The notes beneath the pieces are model-generated. The model was not told the DNA's origin. It saw only the letters and a list, made by a program, of their open reading frames with translations, and ran no database searches. The translations under genes were made by a program, and so were the position numbers. Of a stretch of 64,000 bases of DNA, positions 27,050 through 35,116 are shown in pieces. The stretch comes from Cellulophaga omnivescoria (GTDB taxonomy: Bacteria > Bacteroidota > Bacteroidia > Flavobacteriales > Flavobacteriaceae). The stretch's first letter is position 1. Each line of letters begins with the position of its first letter. The DNA lies in contig NZ_MDDP01000050.1 of NCBI RefSeq assembly GCF_001999725.1, positions 124,001-188,000 on the forward strand, in the 5' to 3' direction.

Positions 27050-27826
27050 TTAAAATAATTTTAAAATTAGCATATCTAATACTTCTATTACAATAAGTAT
27101 TATAATTATCCACTCTAGCCTACTGCTTTCCTTGTGGTCCATAATATCTTTAAACAATTCTAAATTTTCTTTAATAATCTCTAGTCGCTCATGAATATAC
27201 CTGTACCTATCTTTTAAGTCAAACGTTTTTTTTAACTCTAAATTTAAATGACTTAAAGCCTCATTATCCCAAGTTATGTCTGGAGAATCAAAAATATATA
27301 AGTTTTCAGAGATTTCATTTTTAATATTTAAAACCCTACCTATAAATCGTTTTAACTTATTACCAGAGATATCTAATTTCCCTTTTTGTTCTAGATATTT
27401 AGTATGCTCGTTTGTTTCTCCTAATAACTGTTCAGTAATATCAAAATAGTTATCTAAAGCTACAGACTGTGATGCATTTAGTACTATTAAACGTATGGCC
27501 TCATAATCAAAAGTAGGTATTACTACTTTGTAAAATGATACCTCTTGCTTTCCTGGCTCTATTACTACATTAACTTCTTCAGAAAAGCGTTCGTCTTTTA
27601 AGCCCTTACAAAAGGGCTTAATACTATCTAATATTGTTCTTTTTTCTTCTAAAGTATGATTAAAAAAGCCAACCATACCGTACTGAAAAATATAAACAAA
27701 TTTTTCATCACCCATTTTGTAAAATAACTCATCCCCGTCTGAAAAAAGAAGATCCCAAGTTAAGTTACGTTTGCATTCTCTAATACTTATAGAGGCTGCA
27801 ATTTGGTATGCATCTACGCTATACAT
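27050..27826 (-). CDS. RMD1/DUF155 family membrane-tail protein
   Basis: A 258-residue protein of the DUF155 (RMD1/Sif2-like) family. It has a soluble N-terminal domain with a YIFQYGMVGFF strand near 44-54, a helical region with RYRYIHERLEIIKENLELF around 207-225, and a C-terminal membrane anchor at about 237-257 after the family signature HKESSRLEWIIIILI. Yeast relatives are mitochondrial inner-membrane proteins linked to translation and meiotic division; the bacterial role is unknown. It is the last gene of the polyamine operon, two bases after the acidic protein gene. Confidence 0.8.
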   Translation of the reverse strand: MYSVDAYQIAASISIRECKRNLTWDLLFSDGDELFYKMGDEKFVYIFQYGMVGFFNHTLEEKRTILDSIKPFCKGLKDERFSEEVNVVIEPGKQEVSFYKVVIPTFDYEAIRLIVLNASQSVALDNYFDITEQLLGETNEHTKYLEQKGKLDISGNKLKRFIGRVLNIKNEISENLYIFDSPDITWDNEALSHLNLELKKTFDLKDRYRYIHERLEIIKENLELFKDIMDHKESSRLEWIIIILIVIEVLDMLILKLF

Positions 27827-27828
27827 GG

Positions 27829-28128
27829 CTAATCTTCATCATCATCTAAAGGTATATCTGGTATAGCATTAGGATCATCATCATCAAAATCTTCATAATC
27901 GTCCTCATCATAATTAGCCATAGTTACCTCTAACTTTTCACTAATTTTTACCAAATATTTAGTGTCTTCTGTTAAAACCTCAACAGCTTCTATACGCTCT
28001 CCTTTTGCGTTATAAAAACTTATAACGTTAAGGTCATCATAACCATCTGGGTACTTTTCTACCAAAAGTTTTAAAACCTCTGGTGTAAGCTTTTTAAAAT
28101 CTACAATAACTCTTTTTAAATTATCCAT
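27829..28128 (-). CDS. Small acidic protein with Asp/Glu-rich tail, unknown function
   Basis: A 99-residue protein. The first 70 residues look folded (VIVDFKKLTPEVLKLLVEKY, then GERIEAVEVLTEDTKYLVKI), while residues from about 72 are an almost pure Asp/Glu tail with a PNAIPDIP break. I recall relatives in flavobacteria being labelled 'DNA primase', a name nothing in the sequence supports. It sits two bases from both neighbours in the polyamine operon. The tail could bind polyamines or metal ions electrostatically; that is speculation. Confidence 0.75.
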   Translation of the reverse strand: MDNLKRVIVDFKKLTPEVLKLLVEKYPDGYDDLNVISFYNAKGERIEAVEVLTEDTKYLVKISEKLEVTMANYDEDDYEDFDDDDPNAIPDIPLDDDED

Positions 28129-28130
28129 AG

Positions 28131-29114
28131 TTACATATCTAACAAATAAGCAAATATTAATGGTGCAACAATAGTAGCATCACTCTCTATTATAAATTTA
28201 GGTGTATCTATGTCTAGCTTGCCCCAAGTAATTTTTTCGTTTGGCACTGCCCCAGAGTAAGACCCGTAACTAGTTGTAGAGTCGCTAATTTGACAAAAAT
28301 AACTCCAGAATGGTGTATCTGTACGTTCCATATCTTGGTATAACATTGGCACTACACAAATAGGAAAATCACCTGCAATACCACCACCTATTTGAAAAAA
28401 TCCAATTCCGTTTTTAGAGTTATCTGTGTACCAATCTGCTAAAAAAGTCATATACTCTATACCAGATTTCATTGTACTAGCTTTTAATTCTCCTTTTAAC
28501 ACATAAGAAGCAAAAATGTTACCCATAGTACTATCTTCCCAACCTGGACAAACAATAGGCAAGTTTTTTTCTGCAGCTGCATACATCCAAGAGTCTTTTA
28601 AATCTATTTCATAATACTCTTCTAACACACCAGACAATAGCATTTTATACATATACTCATGAGGTAAATAACGCTCACCAGCAGCTTCTGCATCTTTCCA
28701 TATTTTAAAAATATGCTCTTGTAAGCGTCTAAAAGCTTCTTCTTCTGGTATACAAGTATCTGTAACTCTATTTAAACCTTTCTCTAGTAAATCCCACTCT
28801 TCTTGCGGAGTTAAATCTCTATAGTTAGGCACACGCTTGTAATGTGAGTGCGCTACTAGGTTCATAATATCTTCTTCTAAGTTAGCACCTGTACAAGAAA
28901 TAATTTGCACTTTGTCTTGACGAATCATTTCTGCAAATATTTTTCCTAACTCTGCAGTACTCATAGCCCCAGCCAAAGAAACTAACATTTTAGATCCTTT
29001 GTTTAATTGATCTTCATACCCCTTTGCAGCATCTACTAAAGCAGCAGCGTTAAAATGCAAATAGTATTTTTCTATAAAATTAGAGATAGCTCCTTTAGTC
29101 TTCATCTTCTTCAA
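28131..29114 (-). CDS. Deoxyhypusine synthase-like polyamine enzyme
   Basis: A 327-residue member of the deoxyhypusine synthase fold. The active-site lysine region is kept: ITWGKLDID with K299 at the place of the catalytic SWGK lysine of eukaryotic enzymes, followed by ESDATIVAPLI. The NAD-binding glycine-rich parts are FFQIGGGIAGDFPI near 234-247 and SCTGANLEEDIMN near 73-85. Bacteria have no eIF5A, so the product is probably a free polyamine, most plausibly homospermidine made from putrescine. The start overlaps the agmatinase gene by 20 bases; an internal ATG nine bases further is possible. Confidence 0.85.
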   Translation of the reverse strand: MKKMKTKGAISNFIEKYYLHFNAAALVDAAKGYEDQLNKGSKMLVSLAGAMSTAELGKIFAEMIRQDKVQIISCTGANLEEDIMNLVAHSHYKRVPNYRDLTPQEEWDLLEKGLNRVTDTCIPEEEAFRRLQEHIFKIWKDAEAAGERYLPHEYMYKMLLSGVLEEYYEIDLKDSWMYAAAEKNLPIVCPGWEDSTMGNIFASYVLKGELKASTMKSGIEYMTFLADWYTDNSKNGIGFFQIGGGIAGDFPICVVPMLYQDMERTDTPFWSYFCQISDSTTSYGSYSGAVPNEKITWGKLDIDTPKFIIESDATIVAPLIFAYLLDM

Positions 29115-30039
29115 ATTTTGATATATTAGAGTTGCCAGCTTTTAGATCTATAGCATATGTATTATCATAAGCATCATCTACACCTTCACCCATAAATTTA
29201 TAACTTAACATTTTGTAGTATAATTTTGCTGCTAAAAAATCTGAAGATTTATCTGCCTTATTAGGGCAAAGCTCAACAATATCAAAACCTACAACATTTT
29301 TTTCTGTAAATACTTGTTTTAAGAACTCTAGCGTTTCATACCAAAACAAACCTCCAGGCTCTGGTGTTCCTGTAGATGGCAGTATAGATGGATCAAAAGC
29401 ATCTAAATCTAACGTAATAAATACGTTTTCTGTCATTTGGTCTACTACCTTATCCATCCAATATTCATCATTAACCATATCATGGGCAAAAAATGTTTTT
29501 TCTTCATCCATATATGTTTTTTCTATAGCATCCATACTGCGTATACCTACTTGCAACAAATTAGTTTGTTGGCTAGCTTCATGTACAGCACAAGCGTGGT
29601 TGCAAGTAGTACCCTCATAAGACTGTCTTAAATCTGCATGCGCATCAATATGCAAAACTGTTAAGTTATTAAAACACTCATTAAAAGCCCTAATAGTACC
29701 TATAGATATAGAGTGTTCACCACCAAACAACGTAACAAACTTGTTACGTTTAATGTACTTTTTAGTTATTTTATGCACCTCATCTACCATAGCTTCTGGC
29801 GAGCTATTTTCTGTAATTGCATCAGCAAGGTATATTCCCTGTTGGTATGGCTCTGTACCGGTTTCAATATCGTACAATTCCATATTTTCTGATGCTTTTA
29901 AAAAAGCCTCTGGCCCTTTATCTGCTCCTTTTCCCCAAGTACTAGTTCCGTCATAAGGAACTGGGATTAAAACTACTTTTGCGGTCTCCAATTGCGCAAA
30001 CTCATCTGGAATGCCTGCGTAATTATTTGTTGTGCTCAT
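29095..30039 (-). CDS. speB: Agmatinase (ureohydrolase family)
   Basis: A 314-residue manganese ureohydrolase that should convert agmatine to putrescine and urea. The metal ligands are in place: H109 in GGEHS, D132-A-H134-A-D136 in LHIDAHADL, and DLDAFDPSILP with two further aspartates. The operon with arginine decarboxylase supports agmatine rather than arginine as substrate. It overlaps the decarboxylase gene by 17 bases and the deoxyhypusine-synthase-like gene by 20. Confidence 0.92.
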   Translation of the reverse strand: MSTTNNYAGIPDEFAQLETAKVVLIPVPYDGTSTWGKGADKGPEAFLKASENMELYDIETGTEPYQQGIYLADAITENSSPEAMVDEVHKITKKYIKRNKFVTLFGGEHSISIGTIRAFNECFNNLTVLHIDAHADLRQSYEGTTCNHACAVHEASQQTNLLQVGIRSMDAIEKTYMDEEKTFFAHDMVNDEYWMDKVVDQMTENVFITLDLDAFDPSILPSTGTPEPGGLFWYETLEFLKQVFTEKNVVGFDIVELCPNKADKSSDFLAAKLYYKMLSYKFMGEGVDDAYDNTYAIDLKAGNSNISKFEEDED

Positions 30040-31426
30040 ATCCTAAAATTTTTAGCAGATCTTCTGCCTTTTGTTGTTCATTAAATAATTTGGTTGTTAT
30101 TTTTCCTTCTTCATCTTTGTTTATTAATATATGCTTTGGTTGCGGTATTAAGCAGTGTTGTAAACCACCGTAACCACCAATACTTTCTTGGTAAGCGCCT
30201 GTATTAAAAAACCCAATGTATAAAGGCTTATTTTTTTTATATTTTGGTAAATAAATAGCATTTGTGTGTTGCTCACTGTTGTAATAATCATCACTATCAC
30301 AAGTTAAACCACCAAGCAAAACACGCTCGTACTCATCATCCCATCTATTAATTGGCAACATAATAAACCTTTTATTAATTGCCCAAGTATCTGGCAATGT
30401 TGTAATAAAAGAAGAATCTATCATGTTCCACTTTTCTCTATCGTTTTGTTGCTTTTGATATAAAATTTCATAAATAGCACCACCTGTTTCACCTACAGTA
30501 AAACTACCAAATTCTGTAAAAATATTTGGCACATCTACACCAGCTTCGTCACAAGTTAGTTTTATCTGATTAATAATTTCATCAATCATATATTGGTAAT
30601 CATAATCAAAAACTAAAGAGTTTTTTATAGGAAAACCACCACCAATATTTAAGCTATCTAAAGACGGACAAATCTTTTTTAATTTTACATAAACCTTTAA
30701 ACACTTTAAAAGCTCGTTCCAGTAATATGCATTGTCTTTTATTCCTGTATTTATAAAAAAGTGCAACATTTTTAACTGCACCTTATCATTATCTCTAATT
30801 TGATTTTCATAAAAAGGAACAATGTTTTTGTATCCAATTCCTAAACGAGAGGTATAAAACTCAAATTTAGGCTCCTCTTCAGATGCAATACGAATTCCTA
30901 CTTTAAAATCGTCATTAATTTCATTAGACAACAAGTCTATTTCTTCGTAATTATCTATAATTGGTATACAATTGCGGTGTCCTTCGTTTATTAACCTTGC
31001 TATGTTTGTTATGTATTGATCTCTTTTAAAACCATTACAAATTACATACGTATCATCTTTAATTTTTCCTTCTAATTTAAGGTGCTCAACAATATTAATA
31101 TCAAACGCAGAAGACGTTTCTATGTGTATATTATTGTTTAAAGCTTCATGCAATACTGGTTTAAAGTGAGAACTTTTAGTACAATAGCAATAATGGTATT
31201 TGCCTTTGTATTGGTGTTTTTCCATTGCTATAGCAAACCAATTTTTAGCTCTAGAAATATTATCAGAGATTTTTGGTAAATAGGTAAACTTTAATGGGCT
31301 ACCATATTGCTCTACTAGTTGTTTTAAGGGTATGTCATGAAACATTAGGTTTTCACCATCTAACTTAAATTCTTCTTGTGGAAAATGATAAGTCTGGTCA
31401 ATTAAATCGATATATTTAGTATTCAT
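30023..31426 (-). CDS. speA: Biosynthetic arginine decarboxylase (short flavobacterial form)
   Basis: A 467-residue PLP enzyme of the fold-III (alanine racemase-like) decarboxylase group. The cofactor lysine lies in YCYCTKSSHF near residue 83, GGGFPIKNS near 251 forms the phosphate loop, and GGLTCDSDDYYN near 400 supplies the Cys-Asp pair of the second active-site half. It is shorter than E. coli SpeA. It makes agmatine from arginine as the first step of putrescine synthesis and heads the five-gene operon. Confidence 0.88.
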   Translation of the reverse strand: MNTKYIDLIDQTYHFPQEEFKLDGENLMFHDIPLKQLVEQYGSPLKFTYLPKISDNISRAKNWFAIAMEKHQYKGKYHYCYCTKSSHFKPVLHEALNNNIHIETSSAFDINIVEHLKLEGKIKDDTYVICNGFKRDQYITNIARLINEGHRNCIPIIDNYEEIDLLSNEINDDFKVGIRIASEEEPKFEFYTSRLGIGYKNIVPFYENQIRDNDKVQLKMLHFFINTGIKDNAYYWNELLKCLKVYVKLKKICPSLDSLNIGGGFPIKNSLVFDYDYQYMIDEIINQIKLTCDEAGVDVPNIFTEFGSFTVGETGGAIYEILYQKQQNDREKWNMIDSSFITTLPDTWAINKRFIMLPINRWDDEYERVLLGGLTCDSDDYYNSEQHTNAIYLPKYKKNKPLYIGFFNTGAYQESIGGYGGLQHCLIPQPKHILINKDEEGKITTKLFNEQQKAEDLLKILGYEHNK

Positions 31427-31455
31427 TGAATTGTTATTTGATAAATTAAAATTTT

Positions 31456-31484
31456 AAAACACAGAGAAACCTTTGTGTTTTTTA
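31456..31484. terminator. Hairpin upstream of speA (terminator or attenuator)
   Basis: AAAACACAGAG (31456-31466), loop AAAC, CTTTGTGTTTT (31471-31481), one G-T pair. It is followed by T on the plus strand and by TTTTAAAATTTT on the minus strand. It lies 30 bases before the speA ATG, so it could end a small RNA made from 31530-31675 or attenuate speA. Confidence 0.5.
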
Positions 31485-31529
31485 TGCAATATTTTTGCTG
31501 TTAAAATTTTAAAATACTAAACAATGATT

Positions 31530-31675
31530 TGACGCTCCGTGGTTGGCACGAAGAAGTAGTCATGCTGACTGCTGACTATAGAGGTGTTACCGGAAGTTAG
31601 CTTTAAAATTCGGTTTCCTATCTTATAGGTTGTTTTTGGGTATGACTTCCTAATTCCCAAAAACCCGAACATAGA
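31530..31675. ncRNA. Candidate structured RNA, family not identified
   Basis: Four local stems lie in 146 bases: CGTG/CACG (31538-31541, 31547-31550), TAGTCA/TGACTA (31557-31562, 31573-31578), CCTAT/ATAGG (31617-31621, 31625-31629), and GTTTTTGGG/CCCAAAAAC (31632-31640, 31656-31664). In addition TTCGGTTT and AAACCCGAA can pair across the last two stems. No reading frame fits. A 6S-type RNA is one possibility; I cannot confirm it. The strand is not determined. Confidence 0.35.
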
Positions 31676-32015
31676 AACATTATACATTTATGCTCAGCTA
31701 TATGCTAAATTATCAAAAACAAATACTTTGTTTTGACGGGACAAATGAAAACAAAAAAAATGAAAAAACTAATGTTCCATCAAAAAAAATAATAAAAATA
31801 ATTTTTTGCTAACATTAAGCTAACCAAAACACCTCAAAACCCTTTAAAAACAATACCTTAAAGATAATCACTTAATTCTATAAAAATTAAAAAAAAGATG
31901 ATATCTTCATAAAAAAAGACTTTTTTATGAGTAAAATACCGTTCATTTTTAGACGTATTAATACCGTTTTTAACTTATTCTCACTTAAATTTACAAAACA
32001 ATAGTAATAAAACGT

Positions 32016-33938
32016 ATGAAAAATACCATATCTCATAGAGTAGCAGATTTTTTAAAAAACTACCCTCCTTTTAATCAATTATTGTTAGAGGAATTACAAG
32101 AATTATCTACTCAAATTTCTATAGTTTACAAGGAGAAAGATGCTATTATTTTTAATGAGAATGATGCTCCACACGACCACTTTTATATTATACACAAAGG
32201 AGCTGTATCTTTAAGTAAAACACAAAATAATACTATTGTAGACATTTGTGATGAAGGTGATATTTTTGGATTACGCCCATTAATAGCAAATGAAAACTAT
32301 AAAATGGAGGCAAAAGCACATGAAGAAAGTATCCTTTATGCCATACCTATTAATACTTTTAAACCTTATGCTACTAGTAACAGAGAAGTTGGTAATTTTT
32401 TAATAGATAGTTTTGCTTCTAACACCAGAAACCCTTACTCTAAGAGTCACAGGGGCGCACTTTATGGCGAGCCAGAAAGCAATGAGTTGTACAACCCTAG
32501 TGCAGAGTTGTTTGACTTGCAGCCTGTAAAATATTCTAAAAAACTAGTTAGTTGCTCACCTAAAACCCAAGCAAAAGTTTTAGCTGCAAAAATGACAAGC
32601 AAAAATGTTGGTGCAATTTTAGTTTTAGAAGACAAATTACCCATTGGTATTATTACAGACAAAGATTTGCGTAACAAAATTGTTACTGGCAAACTACCTA
32701 TTTCCGCTCCTGCAAGAGAAATAATGACATCGCCAGTAATTACGTATTCTAAAAAATTAACCATTACGCAGGCACAAATGGCAATGATTAAAAGCAATAT
32801 TAGTCATTTATGTTTAACAAAAGATGGTACAGTAAACTCTAAGGCAGTAGGTATTTTATCTAAACATGATGTTATGCTAGCAGTTGGTAACAACCCAACG
32901 GTTTTAATAAAAGCTATAAAAAGGGCTACCAGAACTAAAGAAATAAAACAGGTTAGAAAAGGTATTATGATGCTATTAAAGGGCTATTTAAACCAAAATA
33001 TACCAATGACATTAATTTCTAAAATTATATCTGAGCTTAATGATGCCTGCATAAAACAAATTATAACCAACTCTATAGCAAAATTAGAAACGCCCTTACC
33101 AGTATCTTTTAGCTGGTTAGCATTGGGTAGCCAAGGCAGAAGCGAACAATTATTGCACACAGACCAAGACAATGCTCTGGTTTTTGAAGATGTACCAGCA
33201 GAAAAACTAGAAGAAACCAAAGCTATATTTATAAATTTTGCCAAGCAAGTAACCCAAAGACTAAATGTAATTGGGTATGAATACTGCCCTGCAGAAATGA
33301 TGGCTTCTAACCCAAAATGGTGCTTAAGCCTTAGTGAATGGAAAACAAATGTTACCTCTTGGATTACAAATCCTGGTAAAGATGAAGTATTGTTATCATC
33401 TATATTTTTTGATTATAACAATGTATATGGCAACCAAGAGTTGGTTACAGAACTATCAAACCATATATTTGAAACAGCTAAAAATTACCCAAATTTCTTT
33501 TTACATTTAGCTAGCGGATCTTTACAAAACCCATCTCCTACCGGTTTCTTTAGACAATTTTTAGTAGAACAAGATGGTGCAAATAAAGACTTTTTTGATA
33601 TTAAAAGACGTGCGCTTATGCCATTAACAGACGCTGCCAGAGTTTTAATATTATCGCATTCTATAAAATCTATTAACTATACTGCAGAACGTTTTGAAAA
33701 ATTAGCAGAATTAGAACCTAACAATGCAGAATTATTTATGGCTGCCTCCTATGCAACAAAAGCATTGTTAAAATTTAGAACCAAACAAGGATTATTACAT
33801 AACGATTCTGGCAGGTACATATCATTAAGCAAACTAACTAAAGCAGAGAAAATAAAACTTAAACGTACATTTAGAACCATTAAAGAAATTCAGGAATTAG
33901 TGTATATTAGATTTAAAGTATCAAACCTATTAAGATGA
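32016..33938 (+). CDS. cNMP-binding / CBS / DUF294 nucleotidyltransferase-like protein
   Basis: A 640-residue signal-integration protein. Its domains in order are a cyclic-nucleotide-binding-like domain (about 15-115, EGDIFGLRPLIAN), a pair of CBS domains (about 165-285, VGAILVLEDKLPIGIITDKD), then a DUF294 nucleotidyltransferase core with GSQGRSEQ near 371 and the DQDN aspartates near 384, and a helical DUF294 C-terminal domain to the end. The catalytic motif looks intact. This family usually sits with acetate uptake genes and a DnaQ-like exonuclease; only the exonuclease is present here, overlapping by four bases. Confidence 0.88.
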   Translation: MKNTISHRVADFLKNYPPFNQLLLEELQELSTQISIVYKEKDAIIFNENDAPHDHFYIIHKGAVSLSKTQNNTIVDICDEGDIFGLRPLIANENYKMEAKAHEESILYAIPINTFKPYATSNREVGNFLIDSFASNTRNPYSKSHRGALYGEPESNELYNPSAELFDLQPVKYSKKLVSCSPKTQAKVLAAKMTSKNVGAILVLEDKLPIGIITDKDLRNKIVTGKLPISAPAREIMTSPVITYSKKLTITQAQMAMIKSNISHLCLTKDGTVNSKAVGILSKHDVMLAVGNNPTVLIKAIKRATRTKEIKQVRKGIMMLLKGYLNQNIPMTLISKIISELNDACIKQIITNSIAKLETPLPVSFSWLALGSQGRSEQLLHTDQDNALVFEDVPAEKLEETKAIFINFAKQVTQRLNVIGYEYCPAEMMASNPKWCLSLSEWKTNVTSWITNPGKDEVLLSSIFFDYNNVYGNQELVTELSNHIFETAKNYPNFFLHLASGSLQNPSPTGFFRQFLVEQDGANKDFFDIKRRALMPLTDAARVLILSHSIKSINYTAERFEKLAELEPNNAELFMAASYATKALLKFRTKQGLLHNDSGRYISLSKLTKAEKIKLKRTFRTIKEIQELVYIRFKVSNLLR

Positions 33939-34600
33939 TAAATTTCTTTAAAAAAAGTAAATTAGATTTACCAGATTATTGGCTTAAATATGAAAATCTT
34001 TTTAAAACCAAACAACCAGAAAACATACAAGATATTACGTTTGTTGTTTTAGACACAGAAACTACTGGCTTTAGTTACCAAGAAGATCGTATGCTTTGTA
34101 TTGGTGCTTTAAAACTTAAAAATAATGATATTAACATAGGTGATAGTTTTGAGGTTTTTATACACCAAGATCATTACAACCAAGAAACGGCAGAAATACA
34201 CGGAATATTAAAAGAAGGTAAAACTACTAGACTTGAAGAGTTAGAAACCCTAAAGCTTTTTTTAGATTATTTAGAAAACGCAGTTATTGTTGCGCATCAC
34301 GCGGGTTTTGATATTACCTTTATAAACATAGCATTAGAACGCCACGGTTTACCAAAACTAAAAAACAAAATTTTAGATACATCTACCTTATATAAAAAAA
34401 CACTTATACGCTCTAACTTATTAGTAAAAAAAGAGCACTATAGTCTAGATGAACTAGCAGAAAAGTTTAATATTTCTGTAAAAGACAGACATACAGCTCT
34501 TGGTGATGCTTATATTACCGCTATTGCTTTTTTAAAGATTTTGGTAAAATTAAAAGAGAAAAAAATTACCACCCTAAAACAGTTACTCCGTATTTATTAA
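33935..34600 (+). CDS. DnaQ-like 3'-5' exonuclease
   Basis: A 221-residue DEDDh exonuclease: motif I VVLDTETTGF with D40 and E42, motif II HHAGFDITFIN around 112-122, and motif III in DRHTALGDAYIT near 187-198. It is a stand-alone proofreading-type domain with a short N-terminal extension. The ATG overlaps the DUF294 stop (ATGA), so the two proteins are made together. The target (DNA, RNA or nucleotide) is unknown. Confidence 0.88.
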   Translation: MINFFKKSKLDLPDYWLKYENLFKTKQPENIQDITFVVLDTETTGFSYQEDRMLCIGALKLKNNDINIGDSFEVFIHQDHYNQETAEIHGILKEGKTTRLEELETLKLFLDYLENAVIVAHHAGFDITFINIALERHGLPKLKNKILDTSTLYKKTLIRSNLLVKKEHYSLDELAEKFNISVKDRHTALGDAYITAIAFLKILVKLKEKKITTLKQLLRIY

Positions 34601-34611
34601 AACAACATAAA

Positions 34612-34650
34612 AAAAGCGACAAACTATGTCTACCAGATTGCCGCTTTTTA
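34612..34650. terminator. Bidirectional terminator
   Basis: AAAAGCG at the left arm pairs with CGCTTTT at the right arm, with a CAA/TTG extension beyond one mismatch. It lies between the convergent exonuclease and HMA lipoprotein genes. Confidence 0.7.
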
Positions 34651-34663
34651 AGTTATTTGCGTA

Positions 34664-35077
34664 TTATTCTTCTACACTCATAGCCATTTCATGATCATAC
34701 TTGCAACAAGCAGGTAATTCTTTATAAGCTTCTTCACTTCCGGAAGACTTTTCTGTATCGTAACCAGATTCTGCTATAGCTTTATGAAATGCTGCTTCAT
34801 TAGTTTTATCACCATTAAAAGCAATTGTAATTTGTTTCTTTTTAACATCCCAATTTGCACTAGCTACACCATCTACAGATTTTGCTGCTTTTTCTATAGT
34901 ACTTTTACACATACCGCAGTTACCACGCACACCAAAAGTAGTTTTAGCCGTAGCCAACTCATCTTCTGCATTTACACTTGTGTTGTTACCACCATCTGTA
35001 GTCTGCTTTGCATCATTTTTGCAACTTGTAAAGGCCAAAATGGCCAACACAGCAGTGCTTAAAATCACTTTTTTCAT
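34664..35077 (-). CDS. HMA-domain lipoprotein (periplasmic metal-binding)
   Basis: A 137-residue lipoprotein: the signal ends AFTS-C19, a Thr/Asn/Asp linker follows, then one heavy-metal-associated ferredoxin-like domain with C54-GM-C57 in RGNCGMCKST. The C-terminal tail adds ELPACCKYDHEMAMS, a second cysteine/histidine/methionine cluster. It probably binds copper in the periplasm as a sink or chaperone for the efflux system. It is the last gene of the metal operon. Confidence 0.85.
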   Translation of the reverse strand: MKKVILSTAVLAILAFTSCKNDAKQTTDGGNNTSVNAEDELATAKTTFGVRGNCGMCKSTIEKAAKSVDGVASANWDVKKKQITIAFNGDKTNEAAFHKAIAESGYDTEKSSGSEEAYKELPACCKYDHEMAMSVEE

Positions 35078-35116
35078 AGTTTTATTTATTAGTAGTTATT
35101 AATATAATTATTGTTT

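Larger units (their letters stand above)
31427..32015. other. Long non-coding region between speA and the DUF294 gene
   Basis: A 589-base gap. Next to speA lies an 11-pair hairpin (31456-31481). A core at about 31530-31675 is visibly richer in G and C than its flanks and holds several hairpins, listed separately. From 31680 to 31985 the sequence is very AT-rich with no reading frame. TAAATTTA at 31986-31993 is one mismatch from a -7 box for the DUF294 gene. Confidence 0.6.

Noticed and set aside
31560-31610. SRP RNA core suggested by CCGGAAG
   Set aside because: The conserved asymmetric loop sequences of SRP RNA around the GGAA loop are not found; tmRNA and RNase P signatures are also absent.
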